The notes under the pieces: generated by a model
Seen by the model: only the letters and a program-made list of their open reading frames with translations
Databases searched by the model: none
What the model was told of the DNA's origin: nothing
Made by a program: the position numbers and the translations under genes
In this document: piece by piece, positions 1 through 8,950 of the stretch
How positions within the stretch are numbered: the first letter of the stretch is position 1
How the letters are laid out: every line of letters starts with the position of its first letter
NCBI GenBank assembly: GCA_046724665.1
Contig: JBKOWZ010000253.1
Span: 1 to 18,877, forward strand
DNA: 18,877 nucleotides
Direction: 5' to 3'
DNA from: Actinocrinis sp046724665
GTDB lineage: Bacteria; Actinomycetota; Actinomycetes; Streptomycetales; Catenulisporaceae

Positions 1-1
1 G

Positions 2-295
2 GACGCGCTCGCCGCGCTCGCGCGCAGGGCCAGGGCCGCGGGCGCCACGGTGGTGGTGACGGCGCGGCTCGACCAGGTCGCGGCGCTGCGCCCGGCGCTG
101 CGCAACCAGCTCAGCTCGCGGATCGCGCTGGGCCGGGTGGACGGCGCGACCTCGACGCTGCTGTTCGGCGGCACGCTGGAACTCGGCGGCGCGCAGCAGA
201 TGCCGCCTGGGCGCGGTTACGTGCGGATCGGCGCCGGGCCGGTCATCCGGCTACAGGCGCCCTACGCGCCAGCGCTCCTGCCGTCATCCGGGTGA
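2..295 (+). CDS. FtsK/SpoIIIE-like ATPase, C-terminal end (partial, 5' end outside window)
   Basis: The reading frame is open from the left edge and ends at TGA 293-295, leaving 97 residues. The residues match the end of an FtsK/SpoIIIE-type motor domain: a helix ending in a TVVVTARLDQV strand (the position where FtsK proteins have the hydrophobic 'ATQRP' strand), then RNQLSSRIALG, a region where FtsK has its IPTRIALRV segment, then a glycine-rich GGAQQMPPGRGYVR turn like the 'LLGRGDML' loop, and a final strand ending in LQAPY. Such ATPases pump DNA or drive type VII-like secretion at the membrane; which of these applies cannot be told because Walker A and Walker B lie outside the window. Its last 53 bases overlap the end of the opposite-strand GGDEF gene. 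Family assignment is by motif pattern only. Confidence 0.6.
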   Translation, partial: DALAALARRARAAGATVVVTARLDQVAALRPALRNQLSSRIALGRVDGATSTLLFGGTLELGGAQQMPPGRGYVRIGAGPVIRLQAPYAPALLPSSG

Positions 296-1499
296 GCGTG
301 TCGCGGGAGCGCTTGCGGGCGTACATCTCGCGGTCCGCCGAGCCGAGCAGCTCCTGCGCGCGTTCCTCCGGCGCGTAGGCGTTCTCCGGCCGAGCCGGTT
401 CGTAGGCCAGGCCCAGGGAGGCCCGTACGAGCAGCCTGGCGTCTTCGATCGCCAGCGGATGGGAGAACGCCTGATCGATCCGGTCGAGCAGCGCCAGCGC
501 CTCCTCCGAGCCGATTCCGGCGGCCACCACGACGAACTCGTCGCCGCCCACCCGCGCGACCACGTCCTCGCCGCGCACCGAGGCGCGCAGCCGTTCGGCG
601 ACCAACCGCAGCACGACGTCCCCGACGACGTGCCCCCGGGTGTCGTTGACCTCCTTGAACCGGTCGAGGTCGCAGAAGACCACGGCCAGCGGGATCTGGT
701 CGGCCAGCAGCGCCACCAGCCGCTCGCTCAGCTCGATCGGATTGGCCAGCCCGGTCAGCGCGTCGTGCCTGGCCTGGTGCCGCAGGTGCTGCTCGCGGCG
801 GTGCCGCTCGGCGATGTCCTCCTGCAACTGCACGCGTTCGAGCTCCAGCCGCGCCATCCGGGCCGCGGCCTCCTCGTGCCGGCGCGCGTTGAGGATCGCG
901 AACCCGGCCTGCTCGGCGAACATGTCCAGCACGTCGCCGACCCAGCGCGGCGGTATGCGGCCGTCTGACGGGTCGTCCACCGACAACATCCCGATCAGCT
1001 CGCCGTCGCTGTCGCGCATCGGGGCGAGCAGGGCGAAGTCCGGCTGCCAGGCGCCGGCGTCGCCGGGGCGCGCGGCGAAGCCGGGCATGAACACGCGCAC
1101 GCCCTCGGGCGCCCCGTCCGGTGTCAGATCGCGGATGAAGCGCAGGCTGCTGCTGAACCAGGGCTCGCCGGACCCGAGCAGTTCCTCGACCGCCTTACGC
1201 TCACACGTGTCGCCGAGCAGGGCCGCGCGCAGCTCGTCCGGGCCGGACACCGCGCAGCAGAGCAGGTCTCCGTTCTCCTGCACGACGTTCACCACGATGG
1301 TCCGAAACGGCGTGCAACCCACGACGCCGTCGGCGATGGCCTGCATCGTCGCGTCGAGACCCACCGCGGCGTTCACCCCCGTGATGGCGCGATGGACAGG
1401 GCGCAGGGCGGACAGCGGTATGTGTCCGTCGGTGCCCTGATCCACCACGTCGAACCCCGATCGCTCGTGCTCGGGACCGGTGCAACAGCCGGGGGCCAT
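243..1499 (-). CDS. GAF-GGDEF diguanylate cyclase
   Basis: Predicted to make cyclic di-GMP from two GTP in the cytoplasm. Counted from the ATG at 1499 (418 residues), a GAF-like sensor region covers about residues 40-205, a charged helical linker about 205-245, and a GGDEF domain about 245-400. The domain starts with the typical HDALTGLAN, has the metal-binding segment FCDLDRFKEVND, and the intact active-site motif GGDEF at 318-322. An RGED motif (309-312) lies exactly five residues upstream, the place of the RxxD product-inhibition site. There is no membrane segment and no EAL domain, so it should be an active, feedback-inhibited cyclase with a soluble sensor. The frame is open up to a GTG at 1580, but the extra 27 residues are cysteine- and proline-rich and unconvincing; starts inside the first 50 residues are also possible. 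It runs convergent with the FtsK-like gene and overlaps it by 53 bp. Confidence 0.85.
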   Translation of the reverse strand: MAPGCCTGPEHERSGFDVVDQGTDGHIPLSALRPVHRAITGVNAAVGLDATMQAIADGVVGCTPFRTIVVNVVQENGDLLCCAVSGPDELRAALLGDTCERKAVEELLGSGEPWFSSSLRFIRDLTPDGAPEGVRVFMPGFAARPGDAGAWQPDFALLAPMRDSDGELIGMLSVDDPSDGRIPPRWVGDVLDMFAEQAGFAILNARRHEEAAARMARLELERVQLQEDIAERHRREQHLRHQARHDALTGLANPIELSERLVALLADQIPLAVVFCDLDRFKEVNDTRGHVVGDVVLRLVAERLRASVRGEDVVARVGGDEFVVVAAGIGSEEALALLDRIDQAFSHPLAIEDARLLVRASLGLAYEPARPENAYAPEERAQELLGSADREMYARKRSRDTLTRMTAGALARRAPVAG

Positions 1500-1815
1500 G
1501 CCGACTTCGTCCGGGGGAGCTGGAGGGCGGTCCTCCCACCGAACGCACCGAGCCAGACACGGAATGTACAACAGGATCACCGCTCCGCACCAGACGGTGT
1601 TCTGGCCCTGACATCAGGGGCGCGCGCGGCGGCGCATTGAAGCGGTCGGGCCGGGGCGCCGTGGCAGGCGCCGCGCGGCGGGGTAGGAGACGAAGCAGGA
1701 AACCCGGAGCGGGTAAAGAATCGGCAAGGAACCGCGACAGTCCCGAAACGAGACCGTCCGGGCGTGTCGCACAAGCCTCGCCGTGCGGTACCGTTCGAGA
1801 GTGGGTGTATCAGGC
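1500..1815. other. Divergent intergenic region between the GGDEF gene and the small unknown gene
   Basis: About 316 bp without a convincing gene. It must hold the promoters for the leftward cyclase gene and the rightward small gene. I see one short inverted repeat (1606-1619) and no strong pair of -35/-10 boxes in either direction. If the cyclase starts at its most upstream GTG (1580), the gap shrinks to 235 bp. Confidence 0.5.
1606..1619. repeat. 14-bp inverted repeat upstream of the GGDEF gene
   Basis: CCCTGA-CA-TCAGGG: 6-bp perfect arms with a 2-base centre. It sits about 107 bp upstream of the chosen cyclase ATG and 26 bp upstream of the alternative GTG. It could be a binding site for a dimeric regulator; there is only one copy, so this is weak. 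Confidence 0.3.
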
Positions 1816-2094
1816 ATGGACCATCCCATGATCGGTGCGGAGCGGTTCGAGGCGGCCAGGCGTGCCGCTTACGTCCCGCCGATCAGCGTTGGCGGAGCGG
1901 CGGTCAGGGACCGGCTGGACCGCCATCTCGCCGTGCTCGTACCCGAAGGTGCGGATCCAGAGCCCTCCCGGCTCGGCGTGGCCCAGACCGCGCAGCTGCT
2001 GCGCGACATCACGCCGCGCCCGGCGGCGCCCACGCACCGGCGCCTGTCGCTGCGTGCCCCGCTGCGCTCGTTCAAGCGCTGGATAGGCTTCTAG
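1816..2094 (+). CDS. Small protein of unknown function (92 aa)
   Basis: I do not recognise this protein. It begins MDHPMIGAERFEAARRAAYVPP and ends in a very basic tail (RRLSLRAPLRSFKRWIGF), with no membrane segment, no cysteine and no known motif. The basic, tryptophan- and phenylalanine-containing end could contact nucleic acid or membrane, but that is only a guess. The frame is open further upstream with GTG codons at 1783 and 1801; ATG 1816 was chosen, with another ATG at 1828, and none has a strong ribosome binding site. G/C at third codon positions is high, as in real genes here. It is followed by hairpins, the last a terminator, and stands convergent to clpC. Confidence 0.5.
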   Translation: MDHPMIGAERFEAARRAAYVPPISVGGAAVRDRLDRHLAVLVPEGADPEPSRLGVAQTAQLLRDITPRPAAPTHRRLSLRAPLRSFKRWIGF

Positions 2095-2107
2095 TCAAGT
2101 AACGAGT

Positions 2108-2122
2108 CCCGGCTACGCCGGG
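2108..2122. repeat. Short GC hairpin after the small unknown gene
   Basis: CCCGGC-TAC-GCCGGG, a perfect 6-bp stem with a 3-base loop, 14 bp after the stop codon at 2094. It has no T-run and may act together with the larger hairpin downstream. Confidence 0.4.
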
Positions 2123-2146
2123 CGAAAGCTTCACAAGCTGCACACG

Positions 2147-2189
2147 ACGAAGGAGCGGTACCTCCACTGCGGAGGTACCGCTCCTTCGT
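2147..2189. terminator. Bidirectional hairpin terminator between converging genes
   Basis: A perfect 19-bp stem (arms 2147-2165 and 2171-2189) with the loop ACTGC. It lies between the + strand gene ending at 2094 and clpC ending at 2207 on the minus strand, so it can end transcription from both sides. Only a short T stretch flanks it, as is common for actinobacterial terminators. Confidence 0.85.
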
Positions 2190-2206
2190 TTGGCCCTGCC
2201 CGTCGG

Positions 2207-4756
<2,550 letters not shown>

Positions 4757-4896
4757 CTTCTTCTCGCTCCCCGGAGCGGTCGGGCAGTGCCGGGAATCCC
4801 TGCAACTGCACCCGGCCTGTCCTTCCGAATGCTAGTCCCGCCTGGAGACGGACCTTACGGGAATGCGCGCCCCGCGGAGCGGCGGCACACAGTGTC

Positions 4897-4902
4897 AGTC
4901 TA
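4897..4902 (-). promoter_or_regulatory. Candidate -10 box of clpC
   Basis: Read on the minus strand this is TAGACT, preceded by GCGACGT, a plausible actinobacterial -10. No good -35 is seen 16-18 bp upstream, which fits a promoter that needs an activator such as ClgR. Confidence 0.4.
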
Positions 4903-4959
4903 ACGTCGCGCCCTGTGTGATCAGGTGTTCCCGCACTTCAGCCGGGTACGCGTTCGTGC

Positions 4960-4977
4960 TGTACGCCTGAAGCGAAC
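4960..4977. promoter_or_regulatory. ClgR-like operator upstream of clpC
   Basis: TGTACGCCTGAAGCGAAC. Compared with the ClgR consensus I know from Corynebacterium (WNNWCGCYNANRGCGWWS), every specified position agrees except the central A, which is G here. CGC and GCG are spaced by five bases as required. The site is about 78 bp upstream of the expected clpC start point, a position suited to an activator, and about equally far from the rightward promoter. Confidence 0.65.
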
Positions 4978-5009
4978 GACACTCTGACCGGGGGCCCGGC
5001 GGCGCCTCG

Positions 5010-5039
5010 TTGTCTTCCACCGGCACGGCGCTCTAGGTT
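5010..5039 (+). promoter_or_regulatory. Candidate promoter of the prim-pol-like gene
   Basis: TTGTCT (5010-5015) and TAGGTT (5034-5039) separated by 18 bp, a good match to the vegetative actinobacterial pattern. The predicted start point near 5046 gives a leader of about 54 nt before the ATG at 5100. Confidence 0.5.
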
Positions 5040-5099
5040 GGCATCACCGCTCTACGAGCGGCCAGCGACTCCCCCGCTCCCGCATCCTGTAGGGCCCGC

Positions 5100-5612
5100 A
5101 TGTCGAGTAACGCCGCGTTCGCCGACCGTGTTCCCGATTATGGCGTGCACACTGTGCATGTCCAACCGGAGAACGCGCAGTCGGAGCTGGAACGCTGGTA
5201 CGCGCAGCGGCGCCGCTGGTCGGTGGAGTGGGACGCGCCGGGCACGCTGTGGCTGCCGGTCGGCGCGGACTTCGACGTGGTCGAGGTGCCCGAGGAGGCG
5301 GGCCGTGGCGCCCTGCGCAGGCTGATCGGCTACGGCCAGGCGGCGCTGGCCCCCGGGCCGGTGGCGCTGACCGGAGCGGGCCGCTGCGGCTTCTTCGTGG
5401 CCTCCGGGGCGCGCGACGACCTGCCGGAACTGCTCGACTGGCTCGACTGGGGCGGCATCGACCTGGGCATGAACGCGTACGGCACCGGCGACCGGATCCC
5501 CGCCCCGGCGCGGGACCGGTGGCTGCACGACCCGCTGGCGGTGCCGCCGGAGGTGATCGCACTGCTGGCGACGATCGCGGAGTCCTGCTCGCGGTACGCG
5601 CTCAGCCACTAG
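5100..5612 (+). CDS. Small prim-pol-like protein of unknown function (170 aa)
   Basis: The layout (an acidic tryptophan-rich start around RWSVEWDAPGTLWLPVG, then DFDVVEVPEEAG, an L-R-L-I-G helix, GPVAL, and a GRCGFFVASGA strand) resembles short actinobacterial proteins usually annotated as bifunctional DNA primase/polymerase N-terminal-like. In true prim-pol enzymes the acidic catalytic residues sit in the DVD-like strand; only a D-F-D-V-V is seen here, no helicase part follows and the protein is short, so enzymatic activity is doubtful. The ATG at 5100 has only a weak GGGCCC ahead of it. It stands alone, divergent from clpC and convergent with lsr2, 49 bp away. The gene is clearly coding (even composition, strong third-position G/C); the function is unknown. 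Confidence 0.75.
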   Translation: MSSNAAFADRVPDYGVHTVHVQPENAQSELERWYAQRRRWSVEWDAPGTLWLPVGADFDVVEVPEEAGRGALRRLIGYGQAALAPGPVALTGAGRCGFFVASGARDDLPELLDWLDWGGIDLGMNAYGTGDRIPAPARDRWLHDPLAVPPEVIALLATIAESCSRYALSH

Positions 5613-5661
5613 GCGCTCTGTCCCGGAGTGTTCGTCCCGGGTGTTCAGTTCCGGGCCGCCG

Positions 5662-6000
5662 TCAGTTGGCGGCCACGTACGCGTCGATGATCTTCTTGGA
5701 GACCCGGCCGCGCTCGCTGACCTCGTGGCCGTTCGCCCGCGCCCACTCGCGCACCGCGGCGGTGTCCACGCCGGAGGCCGGGCCGCGCACCACGCCGCGC
5801 TTCGGCTTCGCCGAGCCGCCGTCGCCACGGTACTTGCGCCCCGCCTCGATGTACTTATCGAAATCGGCCCGCAGCGCCGCCGCGTTCTTGTCGTTGAGAT
5901 CGATCACGTAGTCGGTGTTGTCCAGACTGAAATGGATCGTCTGGCTGGCCTCACCGCCGGTGAGGTCATCGGTCATCACAACCACTGTCTTCTGCGCCAT
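5662..6000 (-). CDS. lsr2: Nucleoid-associated silencing protein Lsr2
   Basis: H-NS-like DNA-bridging protein of actinobacteria that coats AT-rich, often horizontally gained DNA and represses it. 112 residues, the standard size. The N-terminal dimerisation domain (about 1-60) has MAQKTVVVMTDDLTGG and the strand-rich TIHFSLDNTDYVIDL segment; a basic glycine linker (61-76) follows; the C-terminal DNA-binding domain has VREWARANGHEVSERGRVSKK with the AT-hook-like RGR at 97-99 that enters the minor groove. The frame extends nine residues upstream to 6027, but the ATG at 6000 starts the family-typical MAQ and has AAAGGG 6 bases ahead, so it was chosen. A candidate promoter lies just upstream. Its position near clpC is conserved across actinobacteria. 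Confidence 0.97.
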   Translation of the reverse strand: MAQKTVVVMTDDLTGGEASQTIHFSLDNTDYVIDLNDKNAAALRADFDKYIEAGRKYRGDGGSAKPKRGVVRGPASGVDTAAVREWARANGHEVSERGRVSKKIIDAYVAAN

Positions 6001-6030
6001 CTTGACCCTTTCCCGCGCATCCGCCATCGA

Positions 6031-6059
6031 ACACTAGACAACCGCATTTCCGCGATGAA
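6031..6059 (-). promoter_or_regulatory. Candidate lsr2 promoter
   Basis: On the minus strand TTCATC (6059-6054) and TAGTGT (6036-6031) are spaced by 17 bp, about 30 bp upstream of the lsr2 ATG. The -10 is good and the -35 is fair. Confidence 0.4.
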
Positions 6060-6108
6060 TTCAACTCCATGGCGAGAATACGTCGTAACCCGGGCCGAGT
6101 TCGCCGCG

Positions 6109-6615
6109 CTACAAGAGCCGGAGCATGCGCGTGTTGCCCAATGTGTTCGGCTTGACGCGTTCCAGATCGAGGAACTCGGCGATACCTTCGTCGGCTGACC
6201 GCAACAGTTCGGCGGTCACCTCGGGCTCGATCGGCGACGCGTCCAGCGGCCGGAATCCGTGCCGCTCGAAGAATGCGGTTTCGAAGGTTAGACAGAAGAC
6301 CCGGCGCACCCCCAGCCATGCGGCGGTGCCGAGAAGTTTTTCCACAATCGCGTGCCCGATGCCCAGGCCGCGGCACCGCGGATCGACCGCCACAGTGCGC
6401 ACTTCGGCCAAGTCGCGCCACATCACGTGCAATGCGCCGCAGCCGAGCACCGACGCGTCGTTATCGCGTTCCGCGACCCAAAACTCCTGAATGTCCTCAT
6501 ACAGTGTCACCGTGGGCTTGTCCAGGAGAATGCGGTCGGTCGAGTAGAAGTCGATCAACTCGCGAATCGCGGGGACGTCGGCGGTGCGTGCCCGTCGGAC
6601 GGTCAGATCATCCAC
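6109..6615 (-). CDS. argA: Amino-acid N-acetyltransferase (GNAT family)
   Basis: Likely acetylates glutamate, the first step of arginine synthesis, using acetyl-CoA. 168 residues and one GNAT domain. The sequence closely follows the short actinobacterial ArgA type typified by M. tuberculosis Rv2747: VRRARTADVPAIRELID, VTLYEDIQEFWVAE, GCGALHVMWRDLAEVRTVAVDP, the acetyl-CoA loop RGLGIGHAIV, LTFETAFFERHGF and the ending EFLDLERVKPNTLGNTRMLRLL. It is not the long E. coli-type ArgA and lacks the amino-acid-kinase-like domain. The start is set at GTG 6615 (VDDLTVRRARTADV), 8 bases before the end of the M48 gene, which implies translational coupling; the frame is open further upstream, but there it reads through the M48 coding sequence. 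No other arginine genes are nearby. Confidence 0.88.
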   Translation of the reverse strand: MDDLTVRRARTADVPAIRELIDFYSTDRILLDKPTVTLYEDIQEFWVAERDNDASVLGCGALHVMWRDLAEVRTVAVDPRCRGLGIGHAIVEKLLGTAAWLGVRRVFCLTFETAFFERHGFRPLDASPIEPEVTAELLRSADEGIAEFLDLERVKPNTLGNTRMLRLL

Positions 6616-7513
6616 AGCCGGTGAGCATAGGGCCTCGCCGGGTGGACTCAGCCGACGATTCGACGCGTGCGGCGATACGGGCCATTCTGCGCTCGAGCGG
6701 AGGGTGGGTCGGGCGCGGGATGCGCAGCGCGGCGTGCCGGGCCCGGCTCGGGCGATCCTGCCGGTCGGCGCGGCTTCGCCGGGCCGACTCGGCGGCCGCT
6801 TCGCCCGCGGAGAACCAGCGCAGCGCGCTGAGCAGCTCGGGGCCGAGGCCGACGTCCACGGCGAAGGCGTCCACCCGATACTCGGCGCTGCGCCCGGCGG
6901 CGTTCTTCGCGGCGAACGCGGCGACGCCGGGGGCGGCGAACACGGCGCGGATGCCGTGACCGAGCCGGGGGGCCCGCGCCGCGAACGGGGCGGCCAGCAG
7001 CGTGCCGAGCAGCGCGATGCCTTGAAGCGGTAACAAGACCCAGACGAGGAACGCCGCCGCCGAGGTGTGCATGCGCAGGTGGTGGCCGAGTTCGTGGGCC
7101 AGCACCCCGGCCAGTTCACGGTCGCCGAGCGCGTGCAGCGCCCCGGTGGTCACGCACACCAGGTCGCGGCCGACCGAGTGCGCGTTGACGTCCGGCAGGT
7201 CCACGACGTGGATGCGGAACCGCCTGTCGCGTACCCCGGCATGCGTGGTGACGCGGCGCCAGATCCGCTCCAGCCGCGCGCTCTCGGCCGCGGTGGGCCG
7301 CCGGATCGGCCACAGCATCCTGGCCATCGCCAGCTGGACCGGCCGCAGGCCGTAGCAGAGCGCGCTGGCCAGCCAGACCACGTAGGACAGCCACAGCGGG
7401 ATGCCCACCGCGCGCCGCACAGCCAGGGCCGGCAACAGCAGGCTGGCGGCGGCTACCGGGAGGAACAGCAGCATGAGCGCCAACGAGCACAGCGCCGTCC
7501 CGTCCGGACGCAT
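6608..7513 (-). CDS. M48-family membrane zinc metalloprotease
   Basis: Predicted membrane-bound peptidase of the HtpX/Ste24/BlaR-like M48-M56 group. From the ATG at 7513 it is 301 residues. Membrane segments: about 8-32 and 38-56, then a hydrophobic stretch at about 151-180 after the active site. Zinc motif HELGH at 140-144, in GVLAHELGHHLRMH, and the likely third ligand E211 in EYRVDAFAVD. The segment DVNAHSVGRDLVCVTTGAL (109-127) is the typical strand before the active site. The last 70 residues are soluble and rich in arginine. The frame is open 42 codons further upstream to 7639, but that stretch is low-quality and the ATG starts right before the first membrane helix. Its end overlaps the argA start by 8 bases. 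The substrate is unknown. Confidence 0.85.
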   Translation of the reverse strand: MRPDGTALCSLALMLLFLPVAAASLLLPALAVRRAVGIPLWLSYVVWLASALCYGLRPVQLAMARMLWPIRRPTAAESARLERIWRRVTTHAGVRDRRFRIHVVDLPDVNAHSVGRDLVCVTTGALHALGDRELAGVLAHELGHHLRMHTSAAAFLVWVLLPLQGIALLGTLLAAPFAARAPRLGHGIRAVFAAPGVAAFAAKNAAGRSAEYRVDAFAVDVGLGPELLSALRWFSAGEAAAESARRSRADRQDRPSRARHAALRIPRPTHPPLERRMARIAARVESSAESTRRGPMLTGCG

Positions 7514-7672
7514 CGCGCTCGTCCGACTCGCCGCCCCCGACCGGCGATGGCTGGACCGCGCGCTCCTACCACGTGACACCACGATCTGCACTGTGGCAGG
7601 AGCCACCAGGTGGTGCACATCCACCGGAAGAGTGATCAACCGGACGAAGCGGGTGAGCTCCGTCGCATCAGT

Positions 7673-8902
7673 TCAGTCGAAGAGGTCGGAGGAGATGTCG
7701 TCGGCGGCCACTCCGGCGGCCAGCAGGGCGCTGCGGCACTCCTCGACCATCGCGCTCGGCCCGACCAGCACCGCACCGCAGTCCTCGCCGGATCCGGCGC
7801 CCACGACGCTGTGTGCGCGCACCGCGGCGAGCGGGGCGCCCACGATCTCCTCGACCGTCAGCTCGCCGTGCTTGTCGGCCAGCGCGCGGAAGCCGTCGGC
7901 CAGATAGTGTGTCCCGCCGTCCGAGACCAGCAGCACGGTCGTCGGCCGCCGGTCGCCCTCGACGATCGCGTCCTCGACCAGCGCGTAGACCGGCGCCGCG
8001 CCGGTGCCGTGCGCGACGGCGAGCAGGCGGGCCGTCCGATCCGGCTCCGGAAATGCGAGTTCTCCCTCGGCCTCGGCGACGCGCATACGATCGCCGACCG
8101 CGGTCTGATGCACCAACACCTCGCTTACCCCGCCGTGGCCGCCGAACTGCACGTGGAATTCGATTTCGTCGTTTTCCGGCCGCCTGGCAAACGAAAAGTC
8201 GCGCCAAACCCTGGGCAGCGCCGCGGTTTCCACGGCGGCGTACTGCCCGGCCCGGAACCGGTACGCGCCGGGAAGCCCCGGGTCTTCCAGCGGGCGCGCG
8301 ACGATACGCGCGATATCGTCGGTGAGCGCTTCGTGCGCGACGATCTCGGCTTCCCAGTAAGGCGGGGCGGCCGCGTCCGCCTCGGCCGCGGCTTCCAGCA
8401 TCACGTTGGCCACCAGACCGTATCCGGTCTCCCAGGCGGCGATGGTCCGCTCGGTGCAGCGCGGGCCGCAGAAGTGCGCGACCGTGGCCAGCAGCGAGGC
8501 GCCGAAGGCCTGGTAGTGCGCGGCCCGCAGGCCGAATTTCCGGTGCCGCAGCGCAAGCCGGCGCAGATACGGCAGGAATACCTCGAGCCGGTCCAGATCG
8601 CCGACGATCCGCCGGACCGCCTGGAACAGCCGCCGGTGCTGGTTCGCGGGCTCGTCGGAGAAATACTTGCGGTAGCGCGGATTCGCGCCGAGGAAATGCT
8701 GGTAGAACCAGGCCGCCGCGGCGGGCCCGTGCGGCTCGATCAGCGCGAAGCTCTCCCGGATCTCGGCGACCAGTTCGTCCTGGGTCCACTCGGCGGCGTT
8801 CGTCGCGAGCGCGGCCCCGTCCTGCGGGTCGGGGTCGGAGTCGGCGCTCGCGTCGAAGTACGCGTATGCGTCCTGCTTGTCGTTCGTCTCCGCTGACGTC
8901 AC
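7673..8902 (-). CDS. Flavohaemoglobin-like protein (globin plus FAD/NAD reductase)
   Basis: Predicted cytoplasmic haemoprotein that removes nitric oxide (NO plus O2 to nitrate) or transfers electrons from NAD(P)H through FAD to haem. 409 residues from GTG 8902. After an acidic tail of about 38 residues comes a globin domain (about 39-170) with the distal tyrosine in WFYQHF (Y67), a distal Q88 in NQHRRLF and the proximal H120 in LRHRKFG. A ferredoxin-reductase-like part follows with FRAGQY, RDFSFA (the usual flavin motif is RxYS, so F replaces Y) and the nicotinamide-binding HGTGAAP. The frame is open to GTG 8920; 8902 is preferred because GAAAGGG lies 5 bases ahead of it. It begins about 50 bp after cydB on the same strand, so it is likely co-transcribed with cytochrome bd oxidase. 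Specific activity is inferred from family, not tested. Confidence 0.85.
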   Translation of the reverse strand: MTSAETNDKQDAYAYFDASADSDPDPQDGAALATNAAEWTQDELVAEIRESFALIEPHGPAAAAWFYQHFLGANPRYRKYFSDEPANQHRRLFQAVRRIVGDLDRLEVFLPYLRRLALRHRKFGLRAAHYQAFGASLLATVAHFCGPRCTERTIAAWETGYGLVANVMLEAAAEADAAAPPYWEAEIVAHEALTDDIARIVARPLEDPGLPGAYRFRAGQYAAVETAALPRVWRDFSFARRPENDEIEFHVQFGGHGGVSEVLVHQTAVGDRMRVAEAEGELAFPEPDRTARLLAVAHGTGAAPVYALVEDAIVEGDRRPTTVLLVSDGGTHYLADGFRALADKHGELTVEEIVGAPLAAVRAHSVVGAGSGEDCGAVLVGPSAMVEECRSALLAAGVAADDISSDLFD

Positions 8903-8915
8903 CACAGCCCTTTCA

Positions 8916-8929
8916 CTCACCCGGGTGAG
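8916..8929. promoter_or_regulatory. Perfect 14-bp palindrome at the flavohaemoglobin start
   Basis: CTCACCCGGGTGAG is self-complementary over all 14 bases. It lies in the gap between cydB and the flavohaemoglobin gene and covers the alternative GTG start, which suggests that this stretch is not coding. It could be an operator for a dimeric regulator or form a small hairpin in the message. Confidence 0.4.
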
Positions 8930-8950
8930 CTTACCGGGCGAGTCGGCCGC

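Larger units (their letters stand above)
4757..5099. other. Divergent control region between clpC and the prim-pol-like gene
   Basis: 343 bp with no convincing gene. It holds a ClgR-like box near the middle, a candidate clpC -10 at 4897-4902 on the minus strand and a candidate rightward promoter at 5010-5039. If those promoters are right, the clpC leader is about 130 nt long. I see no riboswitch fold that I can name in it. Confidence 0.6.

Noticed and set aside
1727..1760. ECF sigma-type promoter starting with GGAAC at about 1727
   Set aside because: No CGTT or CGTC box at the required 15-17 bp spacing.
5613..5661. Terminator hairpins between the prim-pol-like gene and lsr2
   Set aside because: Only 5-bp CCCGG/CCGGG arms with loops of about 10 bases; too weak to call.
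7514..7639. N-terminal extension of the M48 protease to 7639
   Set aside because: It would begin at TTG, has no hydrophobic or conserved content, and the ATG at 7513 lies just ahead of the first membrane helix.
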